In this document: positions 43,812 to 52,373 of the stretch, piece by piece
Layout of the letters: each line of letters opens with the position of its first letter
Position numbering within the stretch: the first letter of the stretch is position 1
DNA from: DOZZ01 sp963792655
Lineage (GTDB): Bacteria > Acidobacteriota > Terriglobia > Bryobacterales > Bryobacteraceae
NCBI GenBank assembly: GCA_963792655.1
Contig: CAWBWU010000005.1
Location: forward strand, 124,001 to 188,000
Direction: 5' to 3'
DNA: 64,000 bases
Position numbers and translations under genes: made by a program
The notes under the pieces: model-generated
Seen by the model: only the letters and a program-made list of their open reading frames with translations
Databases searched by the model: none
Told to the model about the DNA's origin: nothing

Positions 43812-45203
43812 TTAATTTAGCTTCGCCAACTTATTCAGGCCGTTAAACGCGGCCGCCTTGTAGCACTCGGCGAGAGTCGGATAGTTGAAAACCGTGTTCA
43901 CAAAATAATCCATCGTGCCGTCCAGAATAAAAACGGCCTGCCCGATGTGCAGCAGCTCGCTCGCGCCCTCGCCGATGATGTGAACACCTAACAGTTTTCT
44001 GGTTTCGCGATGGAAGATCAGCTTGAGCCGGCCGGTAGTGTCGCCGCGAATCTGTCCGCGCGCAATCTCGCGGTAGTAAGCGACTCCCACTTCATAGGGA
44101 ACATCTTCGTCGGTGAGCTGTTCTTCTGTTTTCCCGATGAATGAAATTTCGGGGATGGTGTAGATGCCGTAGGGATAGTACGCGGGATTCGAGTGCTCTG
44201 CCCCGCCGAATGCAGTCGATGCCGCAAGCCTGCCTTGCTCCATCGAAACCGAGGCCAGGCTGGGGAAGCCGATCACATCACCCGCCGCGAAGATGTGCGG
44301 CTGGGACGTTCGGAAATCGGCGTCCACGTGGATGCGGCCGCGCGCGTCGGCGGTGAGACCCGCCGCGCCCAGGTTGAGATCGTCCACATTGCCCTGACGC
44401 CCGACGGCAAAGAGCAGCGCATCGCCCGACAGTCTCTTATTGCTCATCAACGTGGCAACCACACCACCGGCGGGCGCTTCTTCGACCCGGTCGACCTCTT
44501 CGTTCAGGCGCATGGTGACGCGGTGATCGCGCAGATGATAAGAGAGCGCTTCCACCATTTCAGCGTCGGCAAACTCAAGCAGACGCGGACGCTTCTCAAC
44601 CAGGATGACACGCACGCCCAGCGTCGCGAACATGCACGTATACTCAACGCCGATCACGCCGCCACCTACAACGATCATGGATTTCGGGACATCCTGCATT
44701 TGCAGAATCTGATCGCTGTTGATGATGCTGCGCCCGTTGAGCGGCACGCGATCCGATGATGCCGGCTTCGTGCCGGTCGCAATGACAAAGAACTTGCTCT
44801 CGTATTCCGAGATGCCGCGCGAGTTCTCGACCTTGATTTGCGTGGGGCTGACGAAACTGGCCGCACCGGTGATCAGTTCGATGTTGTTGCGGGAGAGCTG
44901 CGCCTGGGTCACGTCGACTTCCGTCTTGATGACGTGCTGCACGCGGAACGAAAGATCGGCCATCGAGATCTTCTCTTTGACCTTGTAGTTGATGCCGTAG
45001 ATGCTCTGGTAATGAAAGCCCGACAGATGCAGCACGGCCTCGCGCATCGTCTTGCTCGGAATGGTCCCGGTGCTGATGCAAGCGCCACCGACGACTTCGC
45101 GACGCTCTACCAGAGCCACGCGCTTCCCGGCTTTGGCCCCCTGGATTGCGGCACGCTGGCCCGCAGGTCCGGAGCCAATCACGATCAGGTCATAGCTCTG
45201 CAT
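43812..45203 (-). CDS. sthA: Soluble pyridine nucleotide transhydrogenase
   Basis: 463 residues of the FAD-dependent disulfide-reductase superfamily. 'DLIVIGSGPAGQRAAIQGAK' binds FAD, and 'MIVVGGGVIGVEYTCMFATL' binds NAD(P). The active region 'GGACISTGTIPSKTMREAVL' has a single Cys instead of CxxxxC. This and the GTIPSK segment identify SthA, which moves hydride from NADPH to NAD+ and lacks the redox disulfide. The C-terminal dimer domain contains 'LLGVHIIGEGASELLHIGQA' and 'NYPTLAECYKAAAFNGLN'. It balances cytoplasmic NADPH. The gene is intact and precedes the ROK gene. Confidence 0.93.
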   Translation of the reverse strand: MQSYDLIVIGSGPAGQRAAIQGAKAGKRVALVERREVVGGACISTGTIPSKTMREAVLHLSGFHYQSIYGINYKVKEKISMADLSFRVQHVIKTEVDVTQAQLSRNNIELITGAASFVSPTQIKVENSRGISEYESKFFVIATGTKPASSDRVPLNGRSIINSDQILQMQDVPKSMIVVGGGVIGVEYTCMFATLGVRVILVEKRPRLLEFADAEMVEALSYHLRDHRVTMRLNEEVDRVEEAPAGGVVATLMSNKRLSGDALLFAVGRQGNVDDLNLGAAGLTADARGRIHVDADFRTSQPHIFAAGDVIGFPSLASVSMEQGRLAASTAFGGAEHSNPAYYPYGIYTIPEISFIGKTEEQLTDEDVPYEVGVAYYREIARGQIRGDTTGRLKLIFHRETRKLLGVHIIGEGASELLHIGQAVFILDGTMDYFVNTVFNYPTLAECYKAAAFNGLNKLAKLN

Positions 45204-45253
45204 GCGATTTGGCTATTTTACGGGATTCGCCCGAACAGTTCTAATTTTTACTC

Positions 45254-45682
45254 TTAGTTCTTGGACAACGTGAGGTCGTCATCCAAAACTGCGCGAATTT
45301 TGCGCAGCAGGTGTTCCGGCGTGAAAGGTTTCTGTAGATAACCGCAGCCCGCATCTATTCCGCGGTCCGCAAGTTGCGCAGGCTCGTAGCCCGACATGAA
45401 TAAGCAACGGACCTGACCGTACTTGCGCCGAACTTCATGCACCAGATCAGGGCCACTGAGATCGGGCATCACAACGTCGGTCAGTACGAGGTCGACTTTG
45501 TCCGTCTTGTCGAACGCTTCGAGAGCCTCCTGGCCGTTCGGCGCCGCAACTACCCGGTACCCGTAACGCCCGAGAACTGCAGTCGCGTAGGACAACACGA
45601 CCGGCTCATCATCGGCCACCAGAATCTGTTCGTTCCCCCGCAAGTTACTCAATCTACTCGTTCTGGCTTCTAACAAAGTCAA
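45254..45682 (-). CDS. Single-domain response regulator
   Basis: 142 residues: a receiver domain with acidic pocket in 'ILVADDEPVVLSYATAVLGR', phospho-acceptor D69 in 'LVLTDVVMPDLSGPDL', the conserved Ser/Thr in 'FMSGYEPAQL' and the lysine in 'GYLQKPFTPEHLL'. There is no output domain. It most resembles the receivers at the C-terminal end of hybrid kinases, so it may be a phosphate shuttle or CheY-like adaptor. It is divergent from the PPIase gene at 45759 across a 76-bp spacer, and no kinase gene is adjacent. Confidence 0.9.
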   Translation of the reverse strand: MTLLEARTSRLSNLRGNEQILVADDEPVVLSYATAVLGRYGYRVVAAPNGQEALEAFDKTDKVDLVLTDVVMPDLSGPDLVHEVRRKYGQVRCLFMSGYEPAQLADRGIDAGCGYLQKPFTPEHLLRKIRAVLDDDLTLSKN

Positions 45683-45758
45683 ACCGGCCTTTGGATATAC
45701 AAGTGGCGTAGCCCTGCTGCGAAATGTGGTTTTAAACCCTTAAGGTAACATAGGGATT

Positions 45759-46748
45759 GTGAAAATCTTCATCCCCTTTGTATCCCTCGCGTTCGGCGTC
45801 GCTGGCGCTTTCACCGCCGCGGCCCAGACGGCTCCGGTTACCAAAGCTCCCGCACCGGCGCGACCCGCTGCACCCATGAATGGAACGGCCAATGGAACCG
45901 CTCCCGTCCCTTCGAGTATCGCCGCACCACCTGCGGTCGATCCGAATAAGGTTGTTCTTATCGTTGGCGACCAGAAGTTGACGGCAAGCCAGTTTGAAGA
46001 TCTGTTGCAGGCATTTCCGCCGCAGGTACAGGCTGCCGCGCGTGGACCCCAGCGCCGCGACTTCGCCGAACAGTTTGTGCAGTTGAAGATCATGGCGCAG
46101 GAAGCCGAGCGACGCAAGCTCGACCAGCAGCCGAAGGTGAAACAGCAGATCGAAATCCAGCGGGAGAACCTGCTGGCAGGCATGGTCTTCCAGGATCTAT
46201 CGGCAAACGCACAGGTCGATGAAGCTACTGAGCGCCGCTACTACGACGCGCATAAAGGTGAGTTTGAAGATGCCAAAGCGCACCACATCCTGATCCGCTT
46301 CAAGGGCTCACGCGTACCTCTTGGCGCGGGCAAGAAGGATCTCACTGACGCGGAAGCGCTCGCCAAGGCACAGCAGGTACGCAAAGAATTGCTGGCGGGC
46401 AAGGATTTTGCGACCGTGGCAAAGGCTGAGTCCGACGATTCGGGTTCCGCGGCAAACGGCGGCGATCTCGGCTCTTTCGATCGCTCATCCATGGTGAAAG
46501 AGTTCGCCGATGCGGCTTTCACGCTCCCTATCGGACAAGTCAGCGAGCCGATCAAGACTGAGTTCGGCTATCACCTGATCAAAGTGGATTCACGCGAAGC
46601 GAAGACGTTCGACCAGGTCAAGGCTGACATCGAGAAGAAGGTGCGGCCCGACGCAGTGAAGGCACAGATGGACGCCTTACGAGCCAAGTCGAATGTAGTG
46701 ATTGACGACGCATTCTTCGGCCCGGCCAAAGCGCCCGTTACCAAGTAG
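45759..46748 (+). CDS. Periplasmic parvulin-type peptidyl-prolyl isomerase
   Basis: 329 residues from a GTG with AGGGA just upstream. The signal peptide 'IFIPFVSLAFGVAGAFTAAA' is followed by a Pro/Ala-rich stretch. A SurA/PrsA-like helical chaperone part comes next ('NKVVLIVGDQKLTASQFEDL', 'LKIMAQEAERRKLDQQPKVK'), then a parvulin domain: 'FEDAKAHHILIRFKGSRVPL', 'FATVAKAESDDSGSAANGGD', 'IGQVSEPIKTEFGYHLIKVD'. It should help fold outer-membrane or secreted proteins. lptD, a known SurA client in other bacteria, lies 1 kb downstream on the same strand. A strong terminator follows. Confidence 0.92.
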   Translation: MKIFIPFVSLAFGVAGAFTAAAQTAPVTKAPAPARPAAPMNGTANGTAPVPSSIAAPPAVDPNKVVLIVGDQKLTASQFEDLLQAFPPQVQAAARGPQRRDFAEQFVQLKIMAQEAERRKLDQQPKVKQQIEIQRENLLAGMVFQDLSANAQVDEATERRYYDAHKGEFEDAKAHHILIRFKGSRVPLGAGKKDLTDAEALAKAQQVRKELLAGKDFATVAKAESDDSGSAANGGDLGSFDRSSMVKEFADAAFTLPIGQVSEPIKTEFGYHLIKVDSREAKTFDQVKADIEKKVRPDAVKAQMDALRAKSNVVIDDAFFGPAKAPVTK

Positions 46749-46772
46749 TTCAAATCCGTTCGCAAGATCGAG

Positions 46773-46807
46773 AAGCGCGTGCCGGTTGGTGCGCGCTTTG
46801 TTTTTTT
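46773..46807 (+). terminator. Rho-independent terminator after the PPIase gene
   Basis: AAGCGCG (46773-46779) pairs with CGCGCTT (46792-46798). A GT-rich loop lies between them, and TG plus seven T residues follow. It begins 24 bp after the stop codon and precedes the end of the convergent RDD gene at 46817. Confidence 0.85.
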
Positions 46808-46816
46808 GGGGAGAGC

Positions 46817-47728
46817 TTACCCGCCGGCCTTCAGAAATCCGCGGCCTTCATCGATAGTGGGAAAGGTTTTGGACATGCGGTCGTGCCAGCCAAGATCTTC
46901 TTCATCGACAAGGGCCCAGAACAGTCCGAGTCCGCCTGAACAGAACCCGAGAATCGTTCCGCACAGACGCATTGCGCGACTGCGGCCATCGGGCGGAAAG
47001 CCATCGAAGTTGATGAGCTTCAACTGCAGCGTGCGCATACCGGCGCTCTCGCGGCCGGCGATCGCCCAGATCAAACCGTAGAACAAAGCCACGATGCCAA
47101 ACGCGGCAGCGAAGATGGTGATCGATATCTTGTTCCACAGCACTGGCCCCGCAACAAAATGGACCAACACTGCAAACACACCGAAAGCGATCAGGATAAT
47201 TCCAGCGTCGAGCGCTCCCGCCAACGCGCGATGTATCGGAGACGCCACCGGTGCAGCGCAGTAAATGACCGCTTCGACGGTGGTCTTCAACATCCGCGCG
47301 CTCTGCGTTCCGGCGGAGTGGAAGTTCATTGCCGTCTGTAAGTTCTCTACGGCCGGCTGAGCCTTCGCCTTACGCGGCGCTGTACGCACAGCAGCGGGGC
47401 GCGGCATCTCCAGCGTTGGCTCTACGAGTTCGTTTAAAGGTGGAGGCGCAGCCGGGATAACAGCTTTTCTCGGTGCTTCAAACGGGATCACATTGGGATC
47501 GCCGAACAAGGAAGGTTGCGCATTGATGGCGGCGCGCGGTGCGGGCGCAGTCACCGTAGTGGGCGCGGTGGTGACGCGAGCTTCTGCCTGAGGCGCCAAT
47601 GCATTCGCGCCATCCTGAGGAAACCCTGTGGGCGCGGTCGAGTGGACGGGACCGGCTAGACGGCGGCCGCATCTTCGACAGCGGTGTTCATCATGCGTAT
47701 TTGAAAAGCGGCAGTAGTTGCAGATCAT
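46817..47728 (-). CDS. Zinc-ribbon RDD-family membrane protein
   Basis: 303 residues. The N-terminal zinc ribbon 'MICNYCRFSNTHDEHRCRRC' has cysteines 3, 6, 17 and 20. A disordered Ala/Pro linker (about 25-145) leads to an RDD domain with three transmembrane helices: 'ALAGALDAGIILIAFGVFAV', 'FGIVALFYGLIWAIAGRESA' and 'AMRLCGTILGFCSGGLGLFW'. The 'GRESAGMRTLQLKL' and 'WHDRMSKT' segments are typical of RDD. RDD proteins are poorly understood membrane proteins, and ion or solute transport is suspected in a few. The layout resembles the protein at 7238: a cytoplasmic zinc finger, a linker and a membrane part. Confidence 0.85.
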   Translation of the reverse strand: MICNYCRFSNTHDEHRCRRCGRRLAGPVHSTAPTGFPQDGANALAPQAEARVTTAPTTVTAPAPRAAINAQPSLFGDPNVIPFEAPRKAVIPAAPPPLNELVEPTLEMPRPAAVRTAPRKAKAQPAVENLQTAMNFHSAGTQSARMLKTTVEAVIYCAAPVASPIHRALAGALDAGIILIAFGVFAVLVHFVAGPVLWNKISITIFAAAFGIVALFYGLIWAIAGRESAGMRTLQLKLINFDGFPPDGRSRAMRLCGTILGFCSGGLGLFWALVDEEDLGWHDRMSKTFPTIDEGRGFLKAGG

Positions 47729-47754
47729 GCGCGCGTCAAGTTGCGACCGACTAG

Positions 47755-50170
47755 ATGCCGTGCTACGGTTGGCCGTTGAAGCCTTTCCGAGACCAGCATG
47801 CTCTACTTTGGAGTAACATAAGGCTGGTGCAATGTCACGGGAATTTTTCTCGAAGTGCCCGTCTTTTCACCATTTTGGGCCTTGTTATCGCAAGTCTCGC
47901 GTTACCTCAAATATGCCGAGCCCAGGTAGCCACGCAATTACCTGCTGCGCCACCCTCCTCACCCAGTGAACTGACTCCTGACTTCCCTGCCCGTGTCTTG
48001 CGGCCGGGCGCTCCCGCGCGCGGCGATTACAAGATATCGGCCGTCACGCAGGAGGTAACGAACGGCGTTTACCATCTGCGCGGGCATGCCGTGCTCGAAA
48101 TGCCCGACATGATCCTCAAAGCCGACGAGATGGACTATAACGAGGACACCGGCGAGGCGGATGCGCGCGGCCATGTCTTCTTCCAACACTTCGTTCGCAA
48201 TGAGAAAGTCACCTGTGAGCGCCTGACCTATAACACCGACAACGACACGGGCAAGTTCTACGACGTGGCTGGCTATATGAAAACGCGCGTCGTTGCCCGC
48301 CCCGGCATACTGACGTCAAACAATCCCTTTTACTTCGAGGCCAAGTGGGCCGAGCGCATCGGCGAAAAGTACGTGCTCCACGAGGGCATGATCACGGATT
48401 GCAAAATGCCAAACCCCTGGTGGACGCTGCGCGGGCCGAAGTTCGACGTTATCCCGGATAACCGCGCGCTCGCTTACAAAGCGGTCTACCGGTTGCGCAA
48501 AATCCCTCTTTTCTACACTCCGTTCTTCTACAAGTCACTCGAGAAGGAGCCGCGCCACAGCGGGTTCCTCACGCCGAACATCGGGCACAGTTCCGTTCGC
48601 GGTTACATGGTCGGCCTCGGTTATTACTGGGCCATCAACCGCAGCTACGACGTGATTTATCGGTTGCAGGACTTCACGTCCCGCGGCCTTGCGCATCACG
48701 TCGACTTTCGCGGCAAGCCGACCGAAACCTCCGACTTCGACGCAATCATCTACGGCGTGCAGGATAAAGGCCAGGACCTTGGCAACGGCCAGCGCCTAAA
48801 GGAAGGCGGCTTCAGCATCTACGCCACGGGCCGTGCGCTACTGCCTTACGGCTTCGAGGCACGCGGTTCACTCGATTACCTGAGCAGCCTTCTGTTCAGG
48901 CAATCGTTCACCGAAACGTTCAACGAAGCGGTGTTCTCGGAATCGCATTCGAGCGGCATCATCTCCAAGCATTGGGACGCTTACACGTTCAACATCGAGT
49001 TCTCAAGGCAGCAGAACTTTCAGGACGCTACGCCGGGAAACTACATCATCATCCGCAAGCTGCCGGAGTTCGACCTGAATGAGCGCGACAAGCAGGTGAG
49101 CGACAAGTTGCCGCTATGGGTGTCCTTCGACTCGTCAGCGTCCTTCCTGCATCGCACGCAGCCCGCGTTTCAAACGGCACAGTTCGTCGAGCGGGCCGAC
49201 ATCGAGCCGCGAGTGATGACGGCCTTCAGCTTCGCCGGCATTCGGTTAATACCCAGTTTCACGCTGCACGAAACCAACTGGAGCGAGAGCTTCCGCAACG
49301 GCAGTGTAATCAGCCACGGCACTGTTCGGAACGCGCGCGAGTTCGATGTGGATCTGGTGCTGCCTTCGGTTGAGCGAATCTATACGCGTAAGACCATCTT
49401 CGGCGACAAGCTGAAGCACGTGATCGAACCGCGCGCCACCTTCCGTTACGTCTCAGGCGTAACGGACTTCGATCGGCTGATCCGTTTTGACGACACTGAG
49501 ATCCTGAACAACACCAGGAACTGGAGCTCTCGGCTTACCAATCGCGTGTATGCCAAGCGCGGCGACAACGTGAACGAAGTGCTTACGTGGGAGCTGTCGC
49601 AGCGGCGCTACTTCGACCCGACGTTCGGCGGGCGCTCGTGCCGGCCAGCGCAACGTGCTGTTCAGCACGCGGACATCACCGGCGTATGCATTCCTCGATC
49701 GGCCCCGCAACTACTCGCCCGTCATCTCTGAACTGCGGTTGCAGTCCGCTGAACGGCGTGGGCGTCGAGTGGCGCACGCGATTACGATCCGCTGCGCTCT
49801 GGAGTTGTGAATAGTGGTCTGAGCGGACGTGCACGTGCAGAAGTGGTTCGTGTCGGCAGGTCACAACCAGGTCCACAGCGTGACCCGATCTCTCGCCTCC
49901 TGCGAATCAATTGCGTGGCACGGCGGGCTATTGGCGACCAGAACCGGCGCGGATGGAATGTCGCGATCGACCGGTATCTACGATTACCGGAAGGCCATTC
50001 TGCAGTTCGCGACGACGCAAGTCACTTACAACACCGACTGCTGCGGTTTCAGCTTGCAATACCGCCGGTTTAACTTCGGCACCCGCAACGACACGCAATA
50101 TCGAGTCGCGTTCACCATCGCCAACATCGGCACCTTCGGCACGTTGAAGAAGCAGGAACGGCTGTTCTAA
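47755..50170 (+). CDS. lptD: LPS-assembly protein LptD, with several frameshifts near the C-terminus
   Basis: A signal peptide ('RLFTILGLVIASLALPQICR') is followed by an OstA/LptA-like beta-jellyroll ('VTNGVYHLRGHAVLEMPDMI', 'EMDYNEDTGEADARGHVFF') and the LptD barrel ('TPFFYKSLEKEPRHSGFLTP', 'NRSYDVIYRLQDFTSRGLAH', 'HVIEPRATFRYVSGV'). The first 625 residues are intact. From about 49630 the sense jumps frame at least four times (near 49630, 49747, 49778 and 49830) and then ends in one long frame with 'VTYNTDCCGFSLQYRRFNFG' and a terminal Phe, as outer-membrane barrels do. It inserts LPS in the outer leaflet. The frame opens with an ATG at 47755; a GTG at 47827 gives a more normal signal peptide. 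Confidence 0.85.
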
Positions 50171-50182
50171 GATGAGTGGCTC

Positions 50183-50617
50183 ATGAGCCAGGTAACTACC
50201 GAACACGCCAACTTGATCTTGCGCCTGTACGACATGCGGCGCGAATCGCGCTTGCGGGAGGCACGCCAGTGGTTTGGCGCGCACTACAAGCATGTCAAGA
50301 CGATGGCCGATCACGAAAAGCTTTGCCCCGCACCCTCTGAACAAGATGCGTCGTTCCGCATGGTCTCGACATACTGGGACATGGTGGGGAGCTTCGTCAA
50401 CTCGGGCGCACTCGATGCCGATCTGTTCTATCGCAGCGGACTCGAATTGCTCTTCGTATGGGAGCGGCTCCGCGACGTGATCCCTTCCATTCGCGACAAG
50501 CGGAAAAATCCTTTGTTCCTGGGTGATCTGGAACAGACCGCGAACGGCATGATCGCGTGGATGAACGGACGCGCGCCTGAGGCCTACAAGGCGTTCTCCG
50601 AACGTGTTCGCGGCTGA
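50183..50617 (+). CDS. Small helical protein of unknown function
   Basis: 144 residues, no signal peptide or membrane segment. It resembles bacterial DUF4760-type proteins by eye: 'NLILRLYDMRRESRLREARQ', 'FRMVSTYWDMVGSFVNSGAL', 'FYRSGLELLFVWERLRDVIP'. The Trp- and Arg-rich helices suggest a small cytoplasmic all-alpha fold. It begins 12 bp after the lptD stop on the same strand, so the two may be cotranscribed, but a link to LPS assembly is not otherwise supported. Confidence 0.72.
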   Translation: MSQVTTEHANLILRLYDMRRESRLREARQWFGAHYKHVKTMADHEKLCPAPSEQDASFRMVSTYWDMVGSFVNSGALDADLFYRSGLELLFVWERLRDVIPSIRDKRKNPLFLGDLEQTANGMIAWMNGRAPEAYKAFSERVRG

Positions 50618-50634
50618 TCGACCCTCGAGTCCGC

Positions 50635-51435
50635 TTACAAAGCGACGGCAGACAATGCCGACTCTTCCGCAGGCGGCGGAGCCTGCGGGGCGCGCCCATT
50701 GCGTTTCAATCGCATCAGTCCCTTGAACGCGATGCCGCGAATCGCGGGGTCATCATCCCGCAAGCGGCCGCGCAGTGTTTCAAAAAACGTCTGGTCATCG
50801 GTCTGACCCATCGCCCACAAGGCAGAGCATTGCATGGCGGGTGTACCTTGGCGTTCTAATCGTTTGAGCGAGCGGATGCCGTCTGCGGGTCGGGCTTTGT
50901 AAAGCCCAAGCGCGGCATTCGCCGCAACGCGAGGTTCCGGATCTTCTACCGCGTCCCGGAAGATGTCACACGCAGCTGGCGAATCGGATTGCCATAAGGC
51001 TTCGATGATGTTGGCACGAATGCGCGGCTCGCCTTCCCGCAAGCAGCGCTGCGTCCAATCGAGGTTGCGCACGCGCCGTCCAAGCAGTAGCGCAGCCTTG
51101 GAGCGGAGTTTGTGATCGGGCGACTGCATCAGCCCGGCCAGTGTCACCACGAGCCGCGTGCCCGGCGAGATGACGTCCAGTATCTCGAGCGCTCGCTGCG
51201 CCTTCGCACCTTCCAGCAAACTATCGGGATTGCTCGACGCGGGAAGCTGTTTTGCCAGAAATACATCGAACATCGGCTGCACTTCCATCCGGCTTTGTGC
51301 AAGCTCGATGCACTCGGCGAGCGGCGCCGTTTCATCGCAGATGGCAAGGCAGAATGATACTGCATCATCACCCTCAGTTTTGTGGGGTGCGTTGAACGTT
51401 GTCTGGTCGATATTCACGCGCGGCCTCTTCCGCAT
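50635..51435 (-). CDS. HEAT-repeat protein
   Basis: 266 residues made largely of HEAT-type helical repeats from about residue 85: 'LMQSPDHKLRSKAALLLGRR', 'REGEPRIRANIIEALWQSDS', 'VEDPEPRVAANAALGLYKAR', 'MQCSALWAMGQTDDQTF' and 'RDDDPAIRGIAFKGLMRLKR'. The first 80 residues contain 'FCLAICDETAPLAECIELAQ', not recognised. Such proteins act as protein-protein interaction scaffolds. It converges with the gene at 50183. The 203 bp upstream, to 51638, hold no gene. Confidence 0.82.
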   Translation of the reverse strand: MRKRPRVNIDQTTFNAPHKTEGDDAVSFCLAICDETAPLAECIELAQSRMEVQPMFDVFLAKQLPASSNPDSLLEGAKAQRALEILDVISPGTRLVVTLAGLMQSPDHKLRSKAALLLGRRVRNLDWTQRCLREGEPRIRANIIEALWQSDSPAACDIFRDAVEDPEPRVAANAALGLYKARPADGIRSLKRLERQGTPAMQCSALWAMGQTDDQTFFETLRGRLRDDDPAIRGIAFKGLMRLKRNGRAPQAPPPAEESALSAVAL

Positions 51436-51638
51436 TTTTATCGGTTGAGACAGGCGAATACTTTAGGCCGGACCGAAAAAACACAGGTGCTGGACGCACG
51501 ACACACGCATGGTAAACTAATCAGATGAATTAGCCTTTATCACCCGCCAGGACGCTCCTGCTTGATTGGAGCCGGTTATAAAACCTATTGCATAGTGACA
51601 GTGCAGAGGCCAAATTCAAACCCTAGAGGACTATCCGG

Positions 51639-52139
51639 ATGAGAAAACTCTTTTCCCACGGTCTCTTTCTATTTGCTGGTGTAGTCGCGATTCCCGCAGC
51701 CGTCACGCACATAGATACCAGAGATCAGGACATGAGGAAGCACCAGGCCGCCGACCCTCGCCTGAAATTGTTAAAACGGTTTTTCAAAGGAAAACTCTGC
51801 CCGGCCGCAGATTTGACTGAAGCATTTCTGGCCGAAGCCGATAAGTATAAGCTGGACTGGCGCCTGTTACCGAGTCTCTCCATCATCGAGAGCGGAGGCG
51901 GTAAGTCTTGCAAACGCAACAACATGTTCGGTTGGGACAACGGCTCTGCCGCGTTCCCTTCGTTTCGCGCGGGCATCCATCACGTGGCCTTTACCTTAGG
52001 CAGGGCGAACTATTACCGCGGAAAGACGCTCGATAATCTGTTGCTCACGTACAACCACAGCGAACGCTATGCGGCGAATGTAAAGGCTTTGATGAAAAGC
52101 ATTTATCCGTCGCCCGCCGTTTCAGCCGTCGCCCTTTAG
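51639..52139 (+). CDS. Secreted glucosaminidase-like peptidoglycan hydrolase
   Basis: 166 residues. A signal peptide ('FSHGLFLFAGVVAIPAAVTH') is followed by a lysozyme-fold domain: 'FLAEADKYKLDWRLLPSLSI' and 'IESGGGKSCKRNNMFGWDNG', with the Glu of 'IIESGGGK' in the expected catalytic position, then 'SFRAGIHHVAFTLGRANYYR' and 'TYNHSERYAANVKALMKSIY'. This matches the mannosyl-glycoprotein endo-beta-N-acetylglucosaminidase-like family that cuts peptidoglycan glycan strands. AGAGGA precedes the ATG. The leader (about 51515-51625) contains short inverted repeats but no riboswitch that I can name. Confidence 0.82.
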   Translation: MRKLFSHGLFLFAGVVAIPAAVTHIDTRDQDMRKHQAADPRLKLLKRFFKGKLCPAADLTEAFLAEADKYKLDWRLLPSLSIIESGGGKSCKRNNMFGWDNGSAAFPSFRAGIHHVAFTLGRANYYRGKTLDNLLLTYNHSERYAANVKALMKSIYPSPAVSAVAL

Positions 52140-52148
52140 GCCAAATTA

Positions 52149-52192
52149 CTCTCGTAGTGCGCGGCGCCTCCAAGAGCCGCGCACTACGAGAG
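52149..52192. terminator. Perfect 17-bp inverted repeat downstream of the glucosaminidase gene
   Basis: The arms at 52149-52165 and 52176-52192 are exact reverse complements (CTCTCGTAGTGCGCGGC), with a 10-base loop GCCTCCAAGA. The repeat begins 9 bp after the stop codon. There is no T-tract, so it may be a terminator of the factor-assisted kind, an mRNA 3' stabiliser or a protein-binding palindrome. Confidence 0.7.
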
Positions 52193-52258
52193 CGCGTTGG
52201 GCCGTTCGGCAATGCGGAATCCACCCTGGCTATCTGCATTCGCAAATTCGCTTACGAT

Positions 52259-52287
52259 TTGACACGTTTAGGTGTGTCCGCTATATT
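52259..52287 (+). promoter_or_regulatory. Sigma70-type promoter for rpsA with an internal dyad
   Basis: A perfect TTGACA at 52259-52264 is separated by 17 bases from TATATT at 52282-52287. This places transcription start near 52294 and leaves a leader of about 80 bases before rpsA. Inside the spacer GACAC-N8-GTGTC (52261-52278) forms a dyad that could be an operator. A second TTGACA at 52291 lacks a well-spaced -10. Confidence 0.7.
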
Positions 52288-52373
52288 GGCTTGACATACT
52301 GCCTCATCAGTGGCGTACTGTTGTCAATTTTCGCCTGCTACGGTGAACGGTTGTAACCCTGGAGCGTTGGTAA

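Noticed and set aside
51515..51638. Possible riboswitch in the leader of the glucosaminidase gene
   Set aside because: CTAAT/ATTAG and GCTCC/GGAGC inverted repeats occur, but the sequence does not match the c-di-AMP or c-di-GMP riboswitch cores that I know.
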